Shown: piece after piece, positions 55,338 to 63,680 of the stretch | Numbering within the stretch: the stretch's first letter is position 1 | Layout of the letters: each line of letters begins with the position of its first letter | Assembly (NCBI RefSeq): GCF_000214665.1 | Contig: NC_015572.1 | Span: forward strand, 620,001-684,000 | Reading direction: 5' to 3' | Source: Methylomonas methanica MC09 | Lineage (GTDB): Bacteria > Pseudomonadota > Gammaproteobacteria > Methylococcales > Methylomonadaceae | Length of the DNA stretch: 64,000 nt | The notes under the pieces: model-generated | Seen by the model: only the letters and a program-made list of their open reading frames with translations | Told to the model about the DNA's origin: nothing | Databases searched by the model: none | Made by a program: the position numbers and the translations under genes

Positions 55338-56114
55338 ATGAAAAAATCAATTATCAATTTGGCGCTATTGGGTGGCTTGGCGGCAGTATCGAGTCTGGCT
55401 GTTGCCGATTCGGATCATTCAAAAAAATCACATTCGGCGTCTTCGCATTGCGCGGCCTTGCCCAACCACGCGGCTCTGAAAGCGGCTTTATCCGATGCCA
55501 GAGCTGCCGCCAACGGCGGTTTTAATCTGGATATGTGGGGCACTATCGTGGATAGGGACGGCATTGTTTGCGCCGTGGCGTTTACCGGCGGAGACCGGGG
55601 AGACCAGTGGCCCGGCAGCCGGGCTATTTCCGCCCAAAAAGCCAATACCGCCAACGCTTTCAGTCTGCCCGGCCTGGCGTTGTCTACCGCTAACCTGTAT
55701 ACCGCTACTCAGCCCGGCGGCAGTTTGTTCGGCCTGCAATTCAGTAACCCGGTCGATACCGGGGCTGCCTATAAGGGTCCCTCCAAGAATTACGGCCAAC
55801 GTAACGACCCTTTAGTGGGTGAGAAAATAGGCGGCGTGAATGTATTCGGCGGCGGTCTGGCGCTGTATGATGCTTCCGGAAAGCTGTTGGGTGCCCTCGG
55901 CGTCAGCGGCGATTCATCCTGCGCTGATCACAATATAGCCTGGAGAACCCGATCCGCACTGGGGCTGGATCACATTCCCGGCGGCGTCGGTCCCGGTGGT
56001 ACGGACGGTATCGACTACGACCAAACCAGTGGCTGGGCGCATCCGCTTTGCGCGGTTGGGCTGGAAGACGAAACAGCCGTGGATATTGGTGCGGGCGGAC
56101 CGGCGGTTCCGTAA
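55338..56114 (+). CDS. Secreted HbpS/GlcG-like (DUF336) protein
   Basis: 258 residues, start preceded by CCGGAGGAAG. Signal peptide to about residue 23 (SLAVADS), then a His/Ser-rich stretch and a GlcG/HbpS domain (AALPNHAALKAALSDARAAAN, MWGTIVDRDGIVCAVAFTG, ISAQKANTANAFS, GALGVSGDSSCADHNIAWRTR). HbpS-type members bind heme; periplasmic location predicted. A Gly/Asp-rich C-terminus follows. It stands alone after pgpA with its own terminator. Confidence 0.8.
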   Translation: MKKSIINLALLGGLAAVSSLAVADSDHSKKSHSASSHCAALPNHAALKAALSDARAAANGGFNLDMWGTIVDRDGIVCAVAFTGGDRGDQWPGSRAISAQKANTANAFSLPGLALSTANLYTATQPGGSLFGLQFSNPVDTGAAYKGPSKNYGQRNDPLVGEKIGGVNVFGGGLALYDASGKLLGALGVSGDSSCADHNIAWRTRSALGLDHIPGGVGPGGTDGIDYDQTSGWAHPLCAVGLEDETAVDIGAGGPAVP

Positions 56115-56169
56115 ACTATCGACAGCTGGAGTGCGCCGCCCGTTTAGGGAAAGGCGCCAATTCGGAGCG

Positions 56170-56203
56170 GGCCGCTGAAGTTTTTTGCCTAAGCGGCCTT
56201 TTC
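56170..56203 (+). terminator. Rho-independent terminator after HbpS-like gene
   Basis: GGCCGCT (56170-56176) pairs with AGCGGCC (56192-56198), followed by TTTT. It lies 55 bases after the stop codon. Confidence 0.75.
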
Positions 56204-56243
56204 GTCTCCAACCCTTTCAGTTAAATTTTGCCGGTTAAGCCTG

Positions 56244-56501
56244 ATGAAATTAATGCTGCAAATCGCTTTTGGCGTTTTTCTGGGCACTTTAGGGGCGCAG
56301 ATCGTGGTCGATGTTTGGCATACCCGTCAGGAACAGCGCGCTAAACAGATAGCGGAACAACGTATTGCCGAACAGGAAAAAGTCCGGCGTGAGCAAGGCG
56401 AGCGAATTCGGCTATTGCTGCTGAAAGGGCACCAAGCGGACGAGGCTGGCGGATCAACTCAAGCAATCGAATCGATGCCCGATAAAGCACAAGGTCAATA
56501 A
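56244..56501 (+). CDS. Membrane-anchored small helical protein, hypothetical
   Basis: An 85-residue protein with an N-terminal membrane helix or signal anchor (IAFGVFLGTLGAQIVVDVW) and a charged helix (RAKQIAEQRIAEQEKVRREQ). No family recognised. Convergent with the endopeptidase-like gene on the minus strand, nine bases apart. Confidence 0.5.
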   Translation: MKLMLQIAFGVFLGTLGAQIVVDVWHTRQEQRAKQIAEQRIAEQEKVRREQGERIRLLLLKGHQADEAGGSTQAIESMPDKAQGQ

Positions 56502-56510
56502 TTGCGAGTG

Positions 56511-57197
56511 TTAAGGGCGGCACGGCACGCTAAAATCGATGTGATAATGCTCGTCATGCCTAACCCAAGGCTTGTTCGTCGAAAATGCCATTGCGTCACG
56601 CAAGCCTTTAGCTTCCGGTACCTTGAATAGTTGTTTCTGCAACTCGTTGTCAAAGATAACACGCCAGATCTTAACGCCATTCTTGTCTGCTGCGGCTTTC
56701 AAAGCCCAAAGGTGCAAGGCCATGGCCGCATAATCGATTTTTAGGCCATTGTATTCGCCTGTACCAACAAACTCGATGCCGTAGCCTAATTTGTTCAAAA
56801 TAGAGGTTGGCAACTTCACGGATAGGCCTTCGCTATCTATAACAGGAACAAAGAAATCCACAGACAGACCGTTTTGATGCGTTTTATGCGGCCTAAACTT
56901 GCCGCCTTCTTTATAACCGGACTCCCCATAGACATAAACCTTTGACGGCGCCTGTGTTTCAAGCAATGAATAAGCATCAACAACCACCTTATAGACCTTG
57001 CTATGCACATAATTTCGGCCGGTCATTACGCCAATATTGTTGTATGCAGCATAATTCTTTCCGCTAGTAGGCAGCTGCCAGCCATTTTCAAGGCGTCCAT
57101 TATCCTGACTACCGAAGCAATTACTTTCTTCAGCCGCGTCTGTGGCTACAGAAAACAGCAACAGCGCGAGAAGACTTGATCGATAGATGCTTTTAAT
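56511..57197 (-). CDS. MepA-like murein endopeptidase, probable ATT start
   Basis: The downstream region has the LAS-peptidase motifs HKTHQNGLSVDF and HDEHYHIDF with zinc His residues, like penicillin-insensitive murein endopeptidase MepA. No ATG, GTG or TTG gives a complete signal peptide; the first near start is a TTG at 57161. Starting at the ATT at 57197 (seven bases after AGGA) gives MKSIYRSSLLALLLFSVATDAAEE, a perfect signal peptide in the same frame. About 228 residues in that case. Expected to cut peptide cross-links in the periplasm. Confidence 0.7.
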   Translation of the reverse strand: MKSIYRSSLLALLLFSVATDAAEESNCFGSQDNGRLENGWQLPTSGKNYAAYNNIGVMTGRNYVHSKVYKVVVDAYSLLETQAPSKVYVYGESGYKEGGKFRPHKTHQNGLSVDFFVPVIDSEGLSVKLPTSILNKLGYGIEFVGTGEYNGLKIDYAAMALHLWALKAAADKNGVKIWRVIFDNELQKQLFKVPEAKGLRDAMAFSTNKPWVRHDEHYHIDFSVPCRP

Positions 57198-57591
57198 ATG
57201 TGGGTCCTGGTTGGATGATTACGGTATATGTTGCGGGATTGATTAAGCTTAAGCAATAAACCCTCGTTCGTTCCCGTAATTTCACTATGGTGTATTTTGA
57301 CACCGTTAGCGATACCAGCCCCATCACTGCAATTAGAAACAGCGCAATATTTTGACATCTGTAGTCCAAGTAACTAAACTGCGCATCTTTTTAACCCACT
57401 AACCCACCGAAGGAGGCTGTATGTTCGATTTTGCAACGCGCTTGAGCCTCGCATCCTTAACCGGTCGGTAATCAATCCGATCATCAGGATCGGGCTTCCG
57501 CATTAATCCCTTATTTAATTTTTGGCCGATTCCGGTCAGGGCTTGCTATTGCCGTTGGGCTGCCGGCTTCGGATAGGCTTTGTGGAAGTTT
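57198..57591. other. Intergenic region before rbfA-like/rtcB
   Basis: A 394-base gap between divergent genes. A 70-codon minus-strand frame (57146-57358) has no known features and overlaps the endopeptidase signal peptide, so it is not called. An AAGGAGG sequence near 57411 precedes an ATG at 57421 that opens only a very short frame, ending at the TAA at 57469. No terminator or RNA gene recognised. Confidence 0.4.
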
Positions 57592-58017
57592 ATGAAAACA
57601 CATCAATCCAAGCGCTCACAGCCGTTGTGCGCAGTATGGCGCGAAGGCGACGGTCTGGCGCCTCGTTTTGAACAACGCGACCCGGTTAAACAACTGGTGC
57701 GTAAAGACCAACAACTGAGTAAACAGGCGCATCGCGCTTTAAGTTCATTTCTCGAAGGCGAATGCAAGCACCCCGATTTGTTAGGCATCGAGGTGGTCGC
57801 CGTACAGTATGAACCCGCCAAACAACGTCTATGTGTCAGCGTCGGTTCAGCCAACAATCAGGCTAACGGCGAAGCCGTTTTAGCGGCATTAAAACACAGT
57901 CAAACGGTGCTGCGTAGCGTGGTTGCAGCCGGCTTACATCGTAAAAAAGTTCCGGTTCTTAGTTTTTATTACGTTGGCGACAATACAGGAGGTGAGTCAT
58001 GCCTATTCAAACCCTGA
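57592..58017 (+). CDS. RbfA-like ribosome-binding factor
   Basis: 141 residues from the ATG at 57592 (GTGGAAG ribosome binding site; 57580 is a less likely start). From about residue 35 on the sequence follows the RbfA KH-like fold: QLSKQAHRALSSFLEGECKH, then PDLLGIEVVAVQYEPAKQRLCVSV, and QTVLRSVVAAGLHRKKVPVLSFYYV, which line up with E. coli RbfA's PRLGMMTTVSGVEMSRDL and [23 protein letters not shown]. The gene overlaps rtcB by 19 bases. It is probably an RbfA paralogue, since the housekeeping rbfA usually lies by infB and truB. Role unknown; association with RtcB suggests ribosomal RNA repair. Confidence 0.72.
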   Translation: MKTHQSKRSQPLCAVWREGDGLAPRFEQRDPVKQLVRKDQQLSKQAHRALSSFLEGECKHPDLLGIEVVAVQYEPAKQRLCVSVGSANNQANGEAVLAALKHSQTVLRSVVAAGLHRKKVPVLSFYYVGDNTGGESCLFKP

Positions 58018-59195
58018 TTACCAAAGGCAAAGTGCCGGTCAAGATTTACACAGGCCAAGTTGATCCGGCAGCCTATCAACAATTGCTAAACTTGTCGCAG
58101 ATGCCGTTTGTGCACAGCCATATTGCCGTGATGCCCGATGTGCATTGCGGCAAAGGTGCCACGGTCGGTTCGGTGATTCCTACGCTGGGAGCCATTATAC
58201 CGGCAGCAGTCGGCGTGGATATTGGTTGCGGCATGTGCGCGGTGCGTTTGTCACTCAATGCCAACGATTTGCCGGACAGCTTACGTTCGTTGCGGCTGGC
58301 CTTGGAAGCGGCGGTGCCGGTCGGTTTTGCCATGCACCGTAGCGATCGAGCGCAACGCTCGACCATTAACGCACTTGGCGTGGGTTTACATCAAATTTTA
58401 GATAAACACCCCAAGGTCAATGCCAAGCAAAACAAACCCTATCAAACCTGGATACGCCAGTTAGGCACGCTAGGCGGCGGCAATCATTTCATCGAGTTGT
58501 GCCTGGATGAAAGCGATAAAGTGTGGATCATGCTGCATTCCGGCAGCCGAGGCATAGGCAATGTGATTGGTGAGTATTTCATCAATCTGGCTAAAAAAGA
58601 CATGGGGCAGCATTTGCTGAATTTGCCGGATAAAGACTTAGCCTATTTTCGCGAAGGTGCGAAACACTACGACGATTATTTGCTGGCCGTCGGTTGGGCG
58701 CAAGACTATGCCATGACCAATCGCCGCGAAATGCTGCGTTTAATCGGCGAGGTATTGCATAAAAAATGGCCGAAATTAACCTTCACCAAGGAAGTCATTA
58801 ACTGCCATCACAACTATGTTGCTCACGAATGGCATTTCGACGCCAAAGTTCTGATCACCCGTAAAGGCGCGATTCGCGCCGGCGAGGGCGAACTGGGGAT
58901 TATCCCGGGCAGCATGGGCGCACGTTCTTACGTTGTGCGCGGTAAAGGTAACGAACAATCCTTTTGTTCGTGCTCGCACGGCGCCGGACGCCTGATGAGT
59001 CGTAGTGAGGCCAAGCGCCGTTACAATGCCGACGACGTCGCCCATCAAACACAGGGTATTGAATGCCGTAAAGACAGCGGTGTGATCGATGAAATCCCGG
59101 CGGCGTATAAGGATATCGAACAGGTTATGGCGCAGCAAAGCGACTTAGTTGAAGTCGTGCATCAATTACGGCAAGTGATGTGCATTAAAGGCTAG
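57999..59195 (+). CDS. rtcB: tRNA/RNA ligase RtcB
   Basis: A 398-residue 3'-phosphate RNA ligase. Motifs: VMPDVHCGKGATVGSVI, GVDIGCGMCAVR with metal-binding Cys, LGGGNHFIEL, MLHSGSRGIGN and CHHNYVAHE; the guanylylated His is in CSCSHGAGRLMSR near 330. Joins 2',3'-cyclic phosphate or 3'-phosphate ends to 5'-OH ends with GTP and Mn. Strong ribosome binding site AGGAGGTGAG just before the ATG, inside the preceding gene. No rtcA or rtcR in view; instead it is paired with an RbfA-like gene. Confidence 0.95.
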   Translation: MPIQTLITKGKVPVKIYTGQVDPAAYQQLLNLSQMPFVHSHIAVMPDVHCGKGATVGSVIPTLGAIIPAAVGVDIGCGMCAVRLSLNANDLPDSLRSLRLALEAAVPVGFAMHRSDRAQRSTINALGVGLHQILDKHPKVNAKQNKPYQTWIRQLGTLGGGNHFIELCLDESDKVWIMLHSGSRGIGNVIGEYFINLAKKDMGQHLLNLPDKDLAYFREGAKHYDDYLLAVGWAQDYAMTNRREMLRLIGEVLHKKWPKLTFTKEVINCHHNYVAHEWHFDAKVLITRKGAIRAGEGELGIIPGSMGARSYVVRGKGNEQSFCSCSHGAGRLMSRSEAKRRYNADDVAHQTQGIECRKDSGVIDEIPAAYKDIEQVMAQQSDLVEVVHQLRQVMCIKG

Positions 59196-59336
59196 TTAAT
59201 ATATACAGGCAGGCGCTTGCGAACATTTTTGACGTAAGCACCTGTTCCCTCATTTTTGCAGCATGACAATTCAGGCCTCTCAACAAGCAGTGCCGATAAA
59301 TAAACACCTATCGAGGGTCGCGCCGGCGTGTTGGCG

Positions 59337-59732
59337 TTATTCATCGCAAATATGCCGCGGCTTACCACTGATATCCTCGGTGGGGTGTACTGTTTTGGGC
59401 AGATTCGGCAGCATATGTTTCATGCCTTCCCCGCATTTTTTCATATCCTGCATGATATTGCTTTGGGCAGTTTCCTTGCCGAAAGCCATCGCGCGCGCCA
59501 TGGCGGCGTCGCGTTTTCCCGCCGCGCATAGGGCTTTGACTTCAGTATCCATGGCTTCGGCTTTTTGTTGAAAGGCCTCCATTTCGGATTGATCGATGTT
59601 AGCCATACAATTTTGCATGGTTTGCGCCTGTTGCATCAGCTGCTGCATTTGCGCCTCCGTCATGCCGCCCATGTTTTGAGCTGAAGCGGTAAAGGGGATT
59701 AATAACACGCTAATGAGTAAGTGTTTGTTCAT
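59337..59732 (-). CDS. Secreted small protein, hypothetical
   Basis: A 131-residue protein with a signal peptide (MNKHLLISVLLIPFTASAQN) and a Met/Gln-rich helical body (MTEAQMQQLMQQAQTMQNCM); three or four Cys could form disulfides. No family recognised. It lies 38 bases after the TolC-family gene on the same strand, so it may be co-transcribed. Confidence 0.65.
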   Translation of the reverse strand: MNKHLLISVLLIPFTASAQNMGGMTEAQMQQLMQQAQTMQNCMANIDQSEMEAFQQKAEAMDTEVKALCAAGKRDAAMARAMAFGKETAQSNIMQDMKKCGEGMKHMLPNLPKTVHPTEDISGKPRHICDE

Positions 59733-59769
59733 GATGTCCCTCGCGATAGGTGGGTTGGATTTCGAGACG

Positions 59770-61086
59770 TTAATTTTGCAGATATTGATTAATGGCCATC
59801 AAATCGTCTTCGCTCAAATTCCCGGCGGCTTGCTTAAGTTTTATTCCGCTAATCAGGTAGTCGTAACGGCCCCGGGCGTAGTCGCTTTTGGCTTTATACA
59901 GATTGCGTTGAATGGCCAGTACGTCGACCATGGTTCGCGTACCCACTTCCAAGCCGGCTTCTGCGGCTTCAACCGCTAAGGCGCCGGATTCGGTGGTGGA
60001 TTTTAGGGCTTGAACTTGATCGATGCTGGCGATGACGCCCCGGTAGGCATCTTTGACTTCTCGGTTGACGCTGCGTTTGACTTTGATCAGATCTTCCTTG
60101 GCCTGCTCGAATTCGTATTGCGCTTGGCGGGTACGGGAAACCGTGCCGCCGCCTTCGTATAGCGGCATGTTGAACTGTAGGCCAAAGCTTTCATTGTCGC
60201 CGCGGAAGCCGACTTGGTTGCCGTTATCCAATTGACGGTATTGCGCCACCAGATCCAAGGTGGGTAGGTGCTTTGATTCTTGCAATTCTATGTTTTTGCG
60301 TATGAATTCGGTCTGGTTGATTTGTGAAACAATGGAAAAGTTGTTGCTTTCCGCTGAGTTGGCCCAAGATGCTATATCCTGCGGTTCCGGTGGGGTCAGA
60401 GGTACGGCTTCCGGTAGTTTTTTCAAGTTTACGTTGTGTAAACCAACGATTTCCTGCAATTGTTCCTTGGTGTTATCCAGCTGGTTTTCGGCTTCGATAA
60501 CGGCGGCGCGGGACCTGTCAAAGCCGGCTTGCGCTTCGTAAACATCGGTAATGGCGATGATGCCGACATCGAAACGCTGTTTGGCCTGTTCCAGTTGTTT
60601 TTCAATCGCTTTTTTTTCGGCGACGATAAATTCCAGGTTATCTTGCGCGGCCAGTACGTTAAAATAGGCTTCGACGGTACGCACCATCAACTTTTGCTGT
60701 TCGGCCTGAAATTGGGCTTCCGCCTGAGCGATTTTGTTGTCGGCTTGGTCCAGCTGTACCCAGTGGGCCCAATTGAATACCGGTTGTTTCAGGCTGACTG
60801 CCAAGGCGCTGTCCCAATAGTGTTGCAAGCCGGTACCTGAAATACTGAATCCGCCCCTGATACTTTGAATCCGTTGACGGTTACTGCTCGCGGAAAGTCC
60901 TATATTGGGCAGCATTTGCGCGATGCTTTGCGACTTGATTTCAGCTACCGCTGATTGGTTAATGTCGCTGCTACGGTATTGCGGATCGTTTTGCCGGGCC
61001 AACTGGTAAATATCCATCAAATCGTCGGCAAAAGCCAAATTTAGTGGTATCAACGCTAGCCAGAGCGTCGCCAACAGTCTTATCAT
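59770..61086 (-). CDS. tolC: TolC-family outer-membrane efflux protein
   Basis: 438 residues from the ATG at 61086, with signal peptide LLATLWLALIPLNLAFA. Two outer-membrane efflux (OEP) repeats: DLMDIYQLARQNDPQYRSSD at the start and, at about 195-215, YEAQAGFDRSRAAVIEAENQL; second half holds TLDLVAQYRQLDNG and VEAAEAGLEVGTRTMVDVLAIQRNLYKAKSDYARGRYDYL, typical TolC. Trimeric channel for type I secretion or efflux. No inner-membrane pump next to it. Divergent from galU. Confidence 0.9.
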   Translation of the reverse strand: MIRLLATLWLALIPLNLAFADDLMDIYQLARQNDPQYRSSDINQSAVAEIKSQSIAQMLPNIGLSASSNRQRIQSIRGGFSISGTGLQHYWDSALAVSLKQPVFNWAHWVQLDQADNKIAQAEAQFQAEQQKLMVRTVEAYFNVLAAQDNLEFIVAEKKAIEKQLEQAKQRFDVGIIAITDVYEAQAGFDRSRAAVIEAENQLDNTKEQLQEIVGLHNVNLKKLPEAVPLTPPEPQDIASWANSAESNNFSIVSQINQTEFIRKNIELQESKHLPTLDLVAQYRQLDNGNQVGFRGDNESFGLQFNMPLYEGGGTVSRTRQAQYEFEQAKEDLIKVKRSVNREVKDAYRGVIASIDQVQALKSTTESGALAVEAAEAGLEVGTRTMVDVLAIQRNLYKAKSDYARGRYDYLISGIKLKQAAGNLSEDDLMAINQYLQN

Positions 61087-61230
61087 TGCAATGTCTCGTA
61101 CGAAGGTGTGAAGATAAATATGCATTATGGCCTAAAATACAGATACTTCTGCAGCTTAATTTAAGTTTTGCATAAGGTTAGGCCCTCAGTATGGATTCGT
61201 CAAAATAAAAACCCAACTCAAAGAGCTATT

Positions 61231-62112
61231 ATGACCAAAAAAGTTACCAAAGCTGTTTTTCCCGTTGCCGGTCTTGGCACCCGTTCGTTGCCCGCGACTA
61301 AAGCCGTGGCCAAGGAAATGCTGCCGGTTGTTGATAAGCCCCTGATTCAATATGCAGTTGAAGAGGCCATAGCCGCGGGTATCGACACCATGATATTCGT
61401 GACCGGTCGTAACAAGGATTCTATCCCGAATCATTTCGATAAATCCTACGAACTGGAAAAAGAGCTGGAAAAAAGCGGTAAAACCGAATTGTTGAAAATG
61501 CTGCGCGAATTGTTGCCGCCGCATGTGTCTTGCGTATTTGTGCGTCAAGCGGAAGCGTTGGGCTTGGGACATGCGGTGCATTGCGCCAAACCCATCGTCG
61601 GAAACGAGCCGTTTGCGGTGATTTTACCGGATGATCTGATTGAAGACGGTACCCGTGGTTGTATGAAGCAAATGGTGGAATTGTTCGAGAAAGAACAGAG
61701 CAGCATCCTGGGGGTTGAACGCGTCGATCCCAAGGAAACCCATAAATACGGTATCGTCGAACATAACGAAACCGCACCTGGCGTCGGCCAACTGAAGTCG
61801 ATCGTCGAAAAACCCAAACCCGAAGTGGCGCCGTCCAATATCGCCGTGGTCGGCCGTTACGTCTTAACGCCGGCTATTTTCGAGAAAATCGAAACCACCG
61901 GGCGCGGCGCGGGCGGTGAAATCCAATTGACCGATGCCATTGCGGCGTTGATGCAAGACGAACAGGTCTTGTCGTACGAATTTAAAGGCAATCGCTACGA
62001 TTGCGGCTCAAAATTCGGTTTCTTGTTGGCCAATGTTGAATACGGATTGTTACATCCGGAAATCAAAGCGGAATTCGCCGATTATCTGAAACAACGGGTT
62101 GCAAAAATCTGA
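61231..62112 (+). CDS. galU: UTP-glucose-1-phosphate uridylyltransferase
   Basis: 293 residues from the ATG at 61231. GalU nucleotide-binding motif: VFPVAGLGTRSLPATKAVAKEMLPVVDKPLIQYAVEEA near 8-45; later GLGHAVHCAKPIVGNEPFAVILPDDLI and GNRYDCGSKFGFLLANVEYGL. Makes UDP-glucose, the glucosyl donor for the sucrose-phosphate synthase encoded 38 kb upstream as well as for cell-envelope sugars. A strong terminator follows. Confidence 0.96.
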   Translation: MTKKVTKAVFPVAGLGTRSLPATKAVAKEMLPVVDKPLIQYAVEEAIAAGIDTMIFVTGRNKDSIPNHFDKSYELEKELEKSGKTELLKMLRELLPPHVSCVFVRQAEALGLGHAVHCAKPIVGNEPFAVILPDDLIEDGTRGCMKQMVELFEKEQSSILGVERVDPKETHKYGIVEHNETAPGVGQLKSIVEKPKPEVAPSNIAVVGRYVLTPAIFEKIETTGRGAGGEIQLTDAIAALMQDEQVLSYEFKGNRYDCGSKFGFLLANVEYGLLHPEIKAEFADYLKQRVAKI

Positions 62113-62120
62113 TCACTCTA

Positions 62121-62153
62121 CCCGGACCGGATACCGCCGTTGTCCGGTCCGGG
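62121..62153 (+). terminator. Terminator of galU
   Basis: CCCGGACCGGA (62121-62131) pairs perfectly with TCCGGTCCGGG (62143-62153), an 11-base-pair stem, followed by TTATCGTTTT. It lies nine bases after the stop codon. Confidence 0.8.
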
Positions 62154-62237
62154 TTATCGTTTTACAAAAAGAATTTCTCCTATAGCGGATAGGTTCTCGG
62201 GCGGCCATAATAGTCGATTTAATTTCGACGGGTTACC

Positions 62238-63548
62238 ATGAGTCTGCGCTATCAGATTATCTTTCGCATTCTGCTGTCGTCGCTATGTATTTTACTGCTC
62301 GGCGGTGCTATCGCAATCTGGCAGGCGCGGCAGGCGGTCGAAAAGGAAGTCGATGCTTCTATACATCTGGCGTTGCAACTGATTACCCTCGGCATGGCCG
62401 ACGCCACGTCGTTGCAACATGTTGACGATTTATCCCGGTTTCGGGCCCTAAGGCAAACCCGCCATTTGAGTATTCAATTGCTGAAACCGGATGGGCAGTT
62501 AGTGCATTTTGCCGGCGAACAGCAGCCCAGCCATCCGGAAGATATGCCGCCGGCATGGTTCATTAGAGCGGTCAAAGGCGATTATCCGAAAGTCGAACAC
62601 AAAATCAATACGCAAGACGGCGAGATTCTGACCTTGATCATCGAAGCCCAGCCCTTGGATGAAATCACTGAAGTTTGGCAAGAAAGCCTCGGTTTTTTCA
62701 GCTCGCTGTCACTCTTGACATTATTAAGTTTTTTAGCCGTCAATCTGGTACTTAATAAATCCTTGAAAGCCATTGGCGTTATTGTCGATGCCTTGCGTAT
62801 GATTGAAACCGGCCAATACAAACACCAATTACCGGCTTTTTCGACCGCGGAATTCGATAATATCGCCAAAGCCATTAACCATATGACGGTGGAACTGGAA
62901 AAGACCCGTCAGGAAAATAGCGATTTGACCCAACATTCGCTGGCCATTCAGGAAGAGGAGCGCCAGCATTTGTCGCAGGAACTGCATGACGAATTCGGCC
63001 AATCCTTGACGGCCATCAAGGTGATGGCTGTCACCGCTTCACGGCAGGCTGCCGATGTTCCGAAAATCACCGCCACCATCTGCGACATTTGCGATCACTT
63101 GACCTTGGTCTTGCGCTCGATGATGCAGCAATTGCACCCCTTGGTCTTAACGGAATTAGGCTTAAAGGCTACGTTGGAAGACATGGTTAACCATTGGTCT
63201 GAACGTAATCCCGGCTTGGCGTTAAGTATTGTCTGTAGCGACGAAGTGGACGAACTGGATAAGAATATCGCCCGGCAAGTCTTCAGAGTGATTCAGGAAT
63301 GCCTGACTAATGTGATCCGCCATGCCGATGCGAAACAGGTTCGTATCGACCTAAGCGTGCGAGCTGCAGAAGGTAAGTTGTTTTTGAATGTTGCGGACGA
63401 CGGGGAGGGTTGCGATATGCAAAGCATTAACCGCGGCTTTGGCTTGCGGGGCATCAAAGAACGTATCAAGTCATTAGCTGGCGAAGTTTCACTGGATTCG
63501 CGGCCGGGGGCGGGAATGCGGATTTCGGCCTGGATACCGTTAGTGTGA
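62238..63548 (+). CDS. Sensor histidine kinase, MoxY-like
   Basis: A 436-residue membrane kinase of the NarX/DesK (HisKA_3) class. Membrane helices at about 7-27 and 153-175 enclose a periplasmic domain resembling the LapD/MoxY N-terminal domain (LGGAIAIWQARQAVEKEVDAS); a HAMP region (about 180-230) follows. The phospho-acceptor His is in EERQHLSQELHDEFGQSL near 250, and the ATP domain has NVIRHADAKQ and GFGLRGIKERI. In methylotrophs MoxY with MoxX governs methanol oxidation genes. No response regulator gene adjoins it. Confidence 0.85.
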   Translation: MSLRYQIIFRILLSSLCILLLGGAIAIWQARQAVEKEVDASIHLALQLITLGMADATSLQHVDDLSRFRALRQTRHLSIQLLKPDGQLVHFAGEQQPSHPEDMPPAWFIRAVKGDYPKVEHKINTQDGEILTLIIEAQPLDEITEVWQESLGFFSSLSLLTLLSFLAVNLVLNKSLKAIGVIVDALRMIETGQYKHQLPAFSTAEFDNIAKAINHMTVELEKTRQENSDLTQHSLAIQEEERQHLSQELHDEFGQSLTAIKVMAVTASRQAADVPKITATICDICDHLTLVLRSMMQQLHPLVLTELGLKATLEDMVNHWSERNPGLALSIVCSDEVDELDKNIARQVFRVIQECLTNVIRHADAKQVRIDLSVRAAEGKLFLNVADDGEGCDMQSINRGFGLRGIKERIKSLAGEVSLDSRPGAGMRISAWIPLV

Positions 63549-63614
63549 CGGTCGGGCGCTGACTCTCCCATTTTTTAGAGTGTAAGCAATAGTTGGAATG
63601 ATATTAAGTGAGCG

Positions 63615-63646
63615 TAAAAAAGCAGATCCGTCGATTGGATCTGCTT
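63615..63646 (-). terminator. Terminator of purD
   Basis: AAGCAGATCC (63620-63629) pairs with GGATCTGCTT (63637-63646). On the minus strand the hairpin is followed by a T-run, and it lies 35 bases past the purD stop, so it probably ends purD transcription. Confidence 0.8.
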
Positions 63647-63680
63647 GTTCTAATCTACCGGCTAAGCAAGCGCGAATGGC

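Noticed and set aside
57146..57358. 70-codon minus-strand gene upstream of the endopeptidase
   Set aside because: It overlaps the probable signal-peptide coding part of the endopeptidase in another frame and has no family features.
59207..59250. Terminator after rtcB
   Set aside because: The AGGCGCTTGCG / CGTAAGCACCT dyad has mismatches and no T-run directly after the stem, so support is too weak to annotate.
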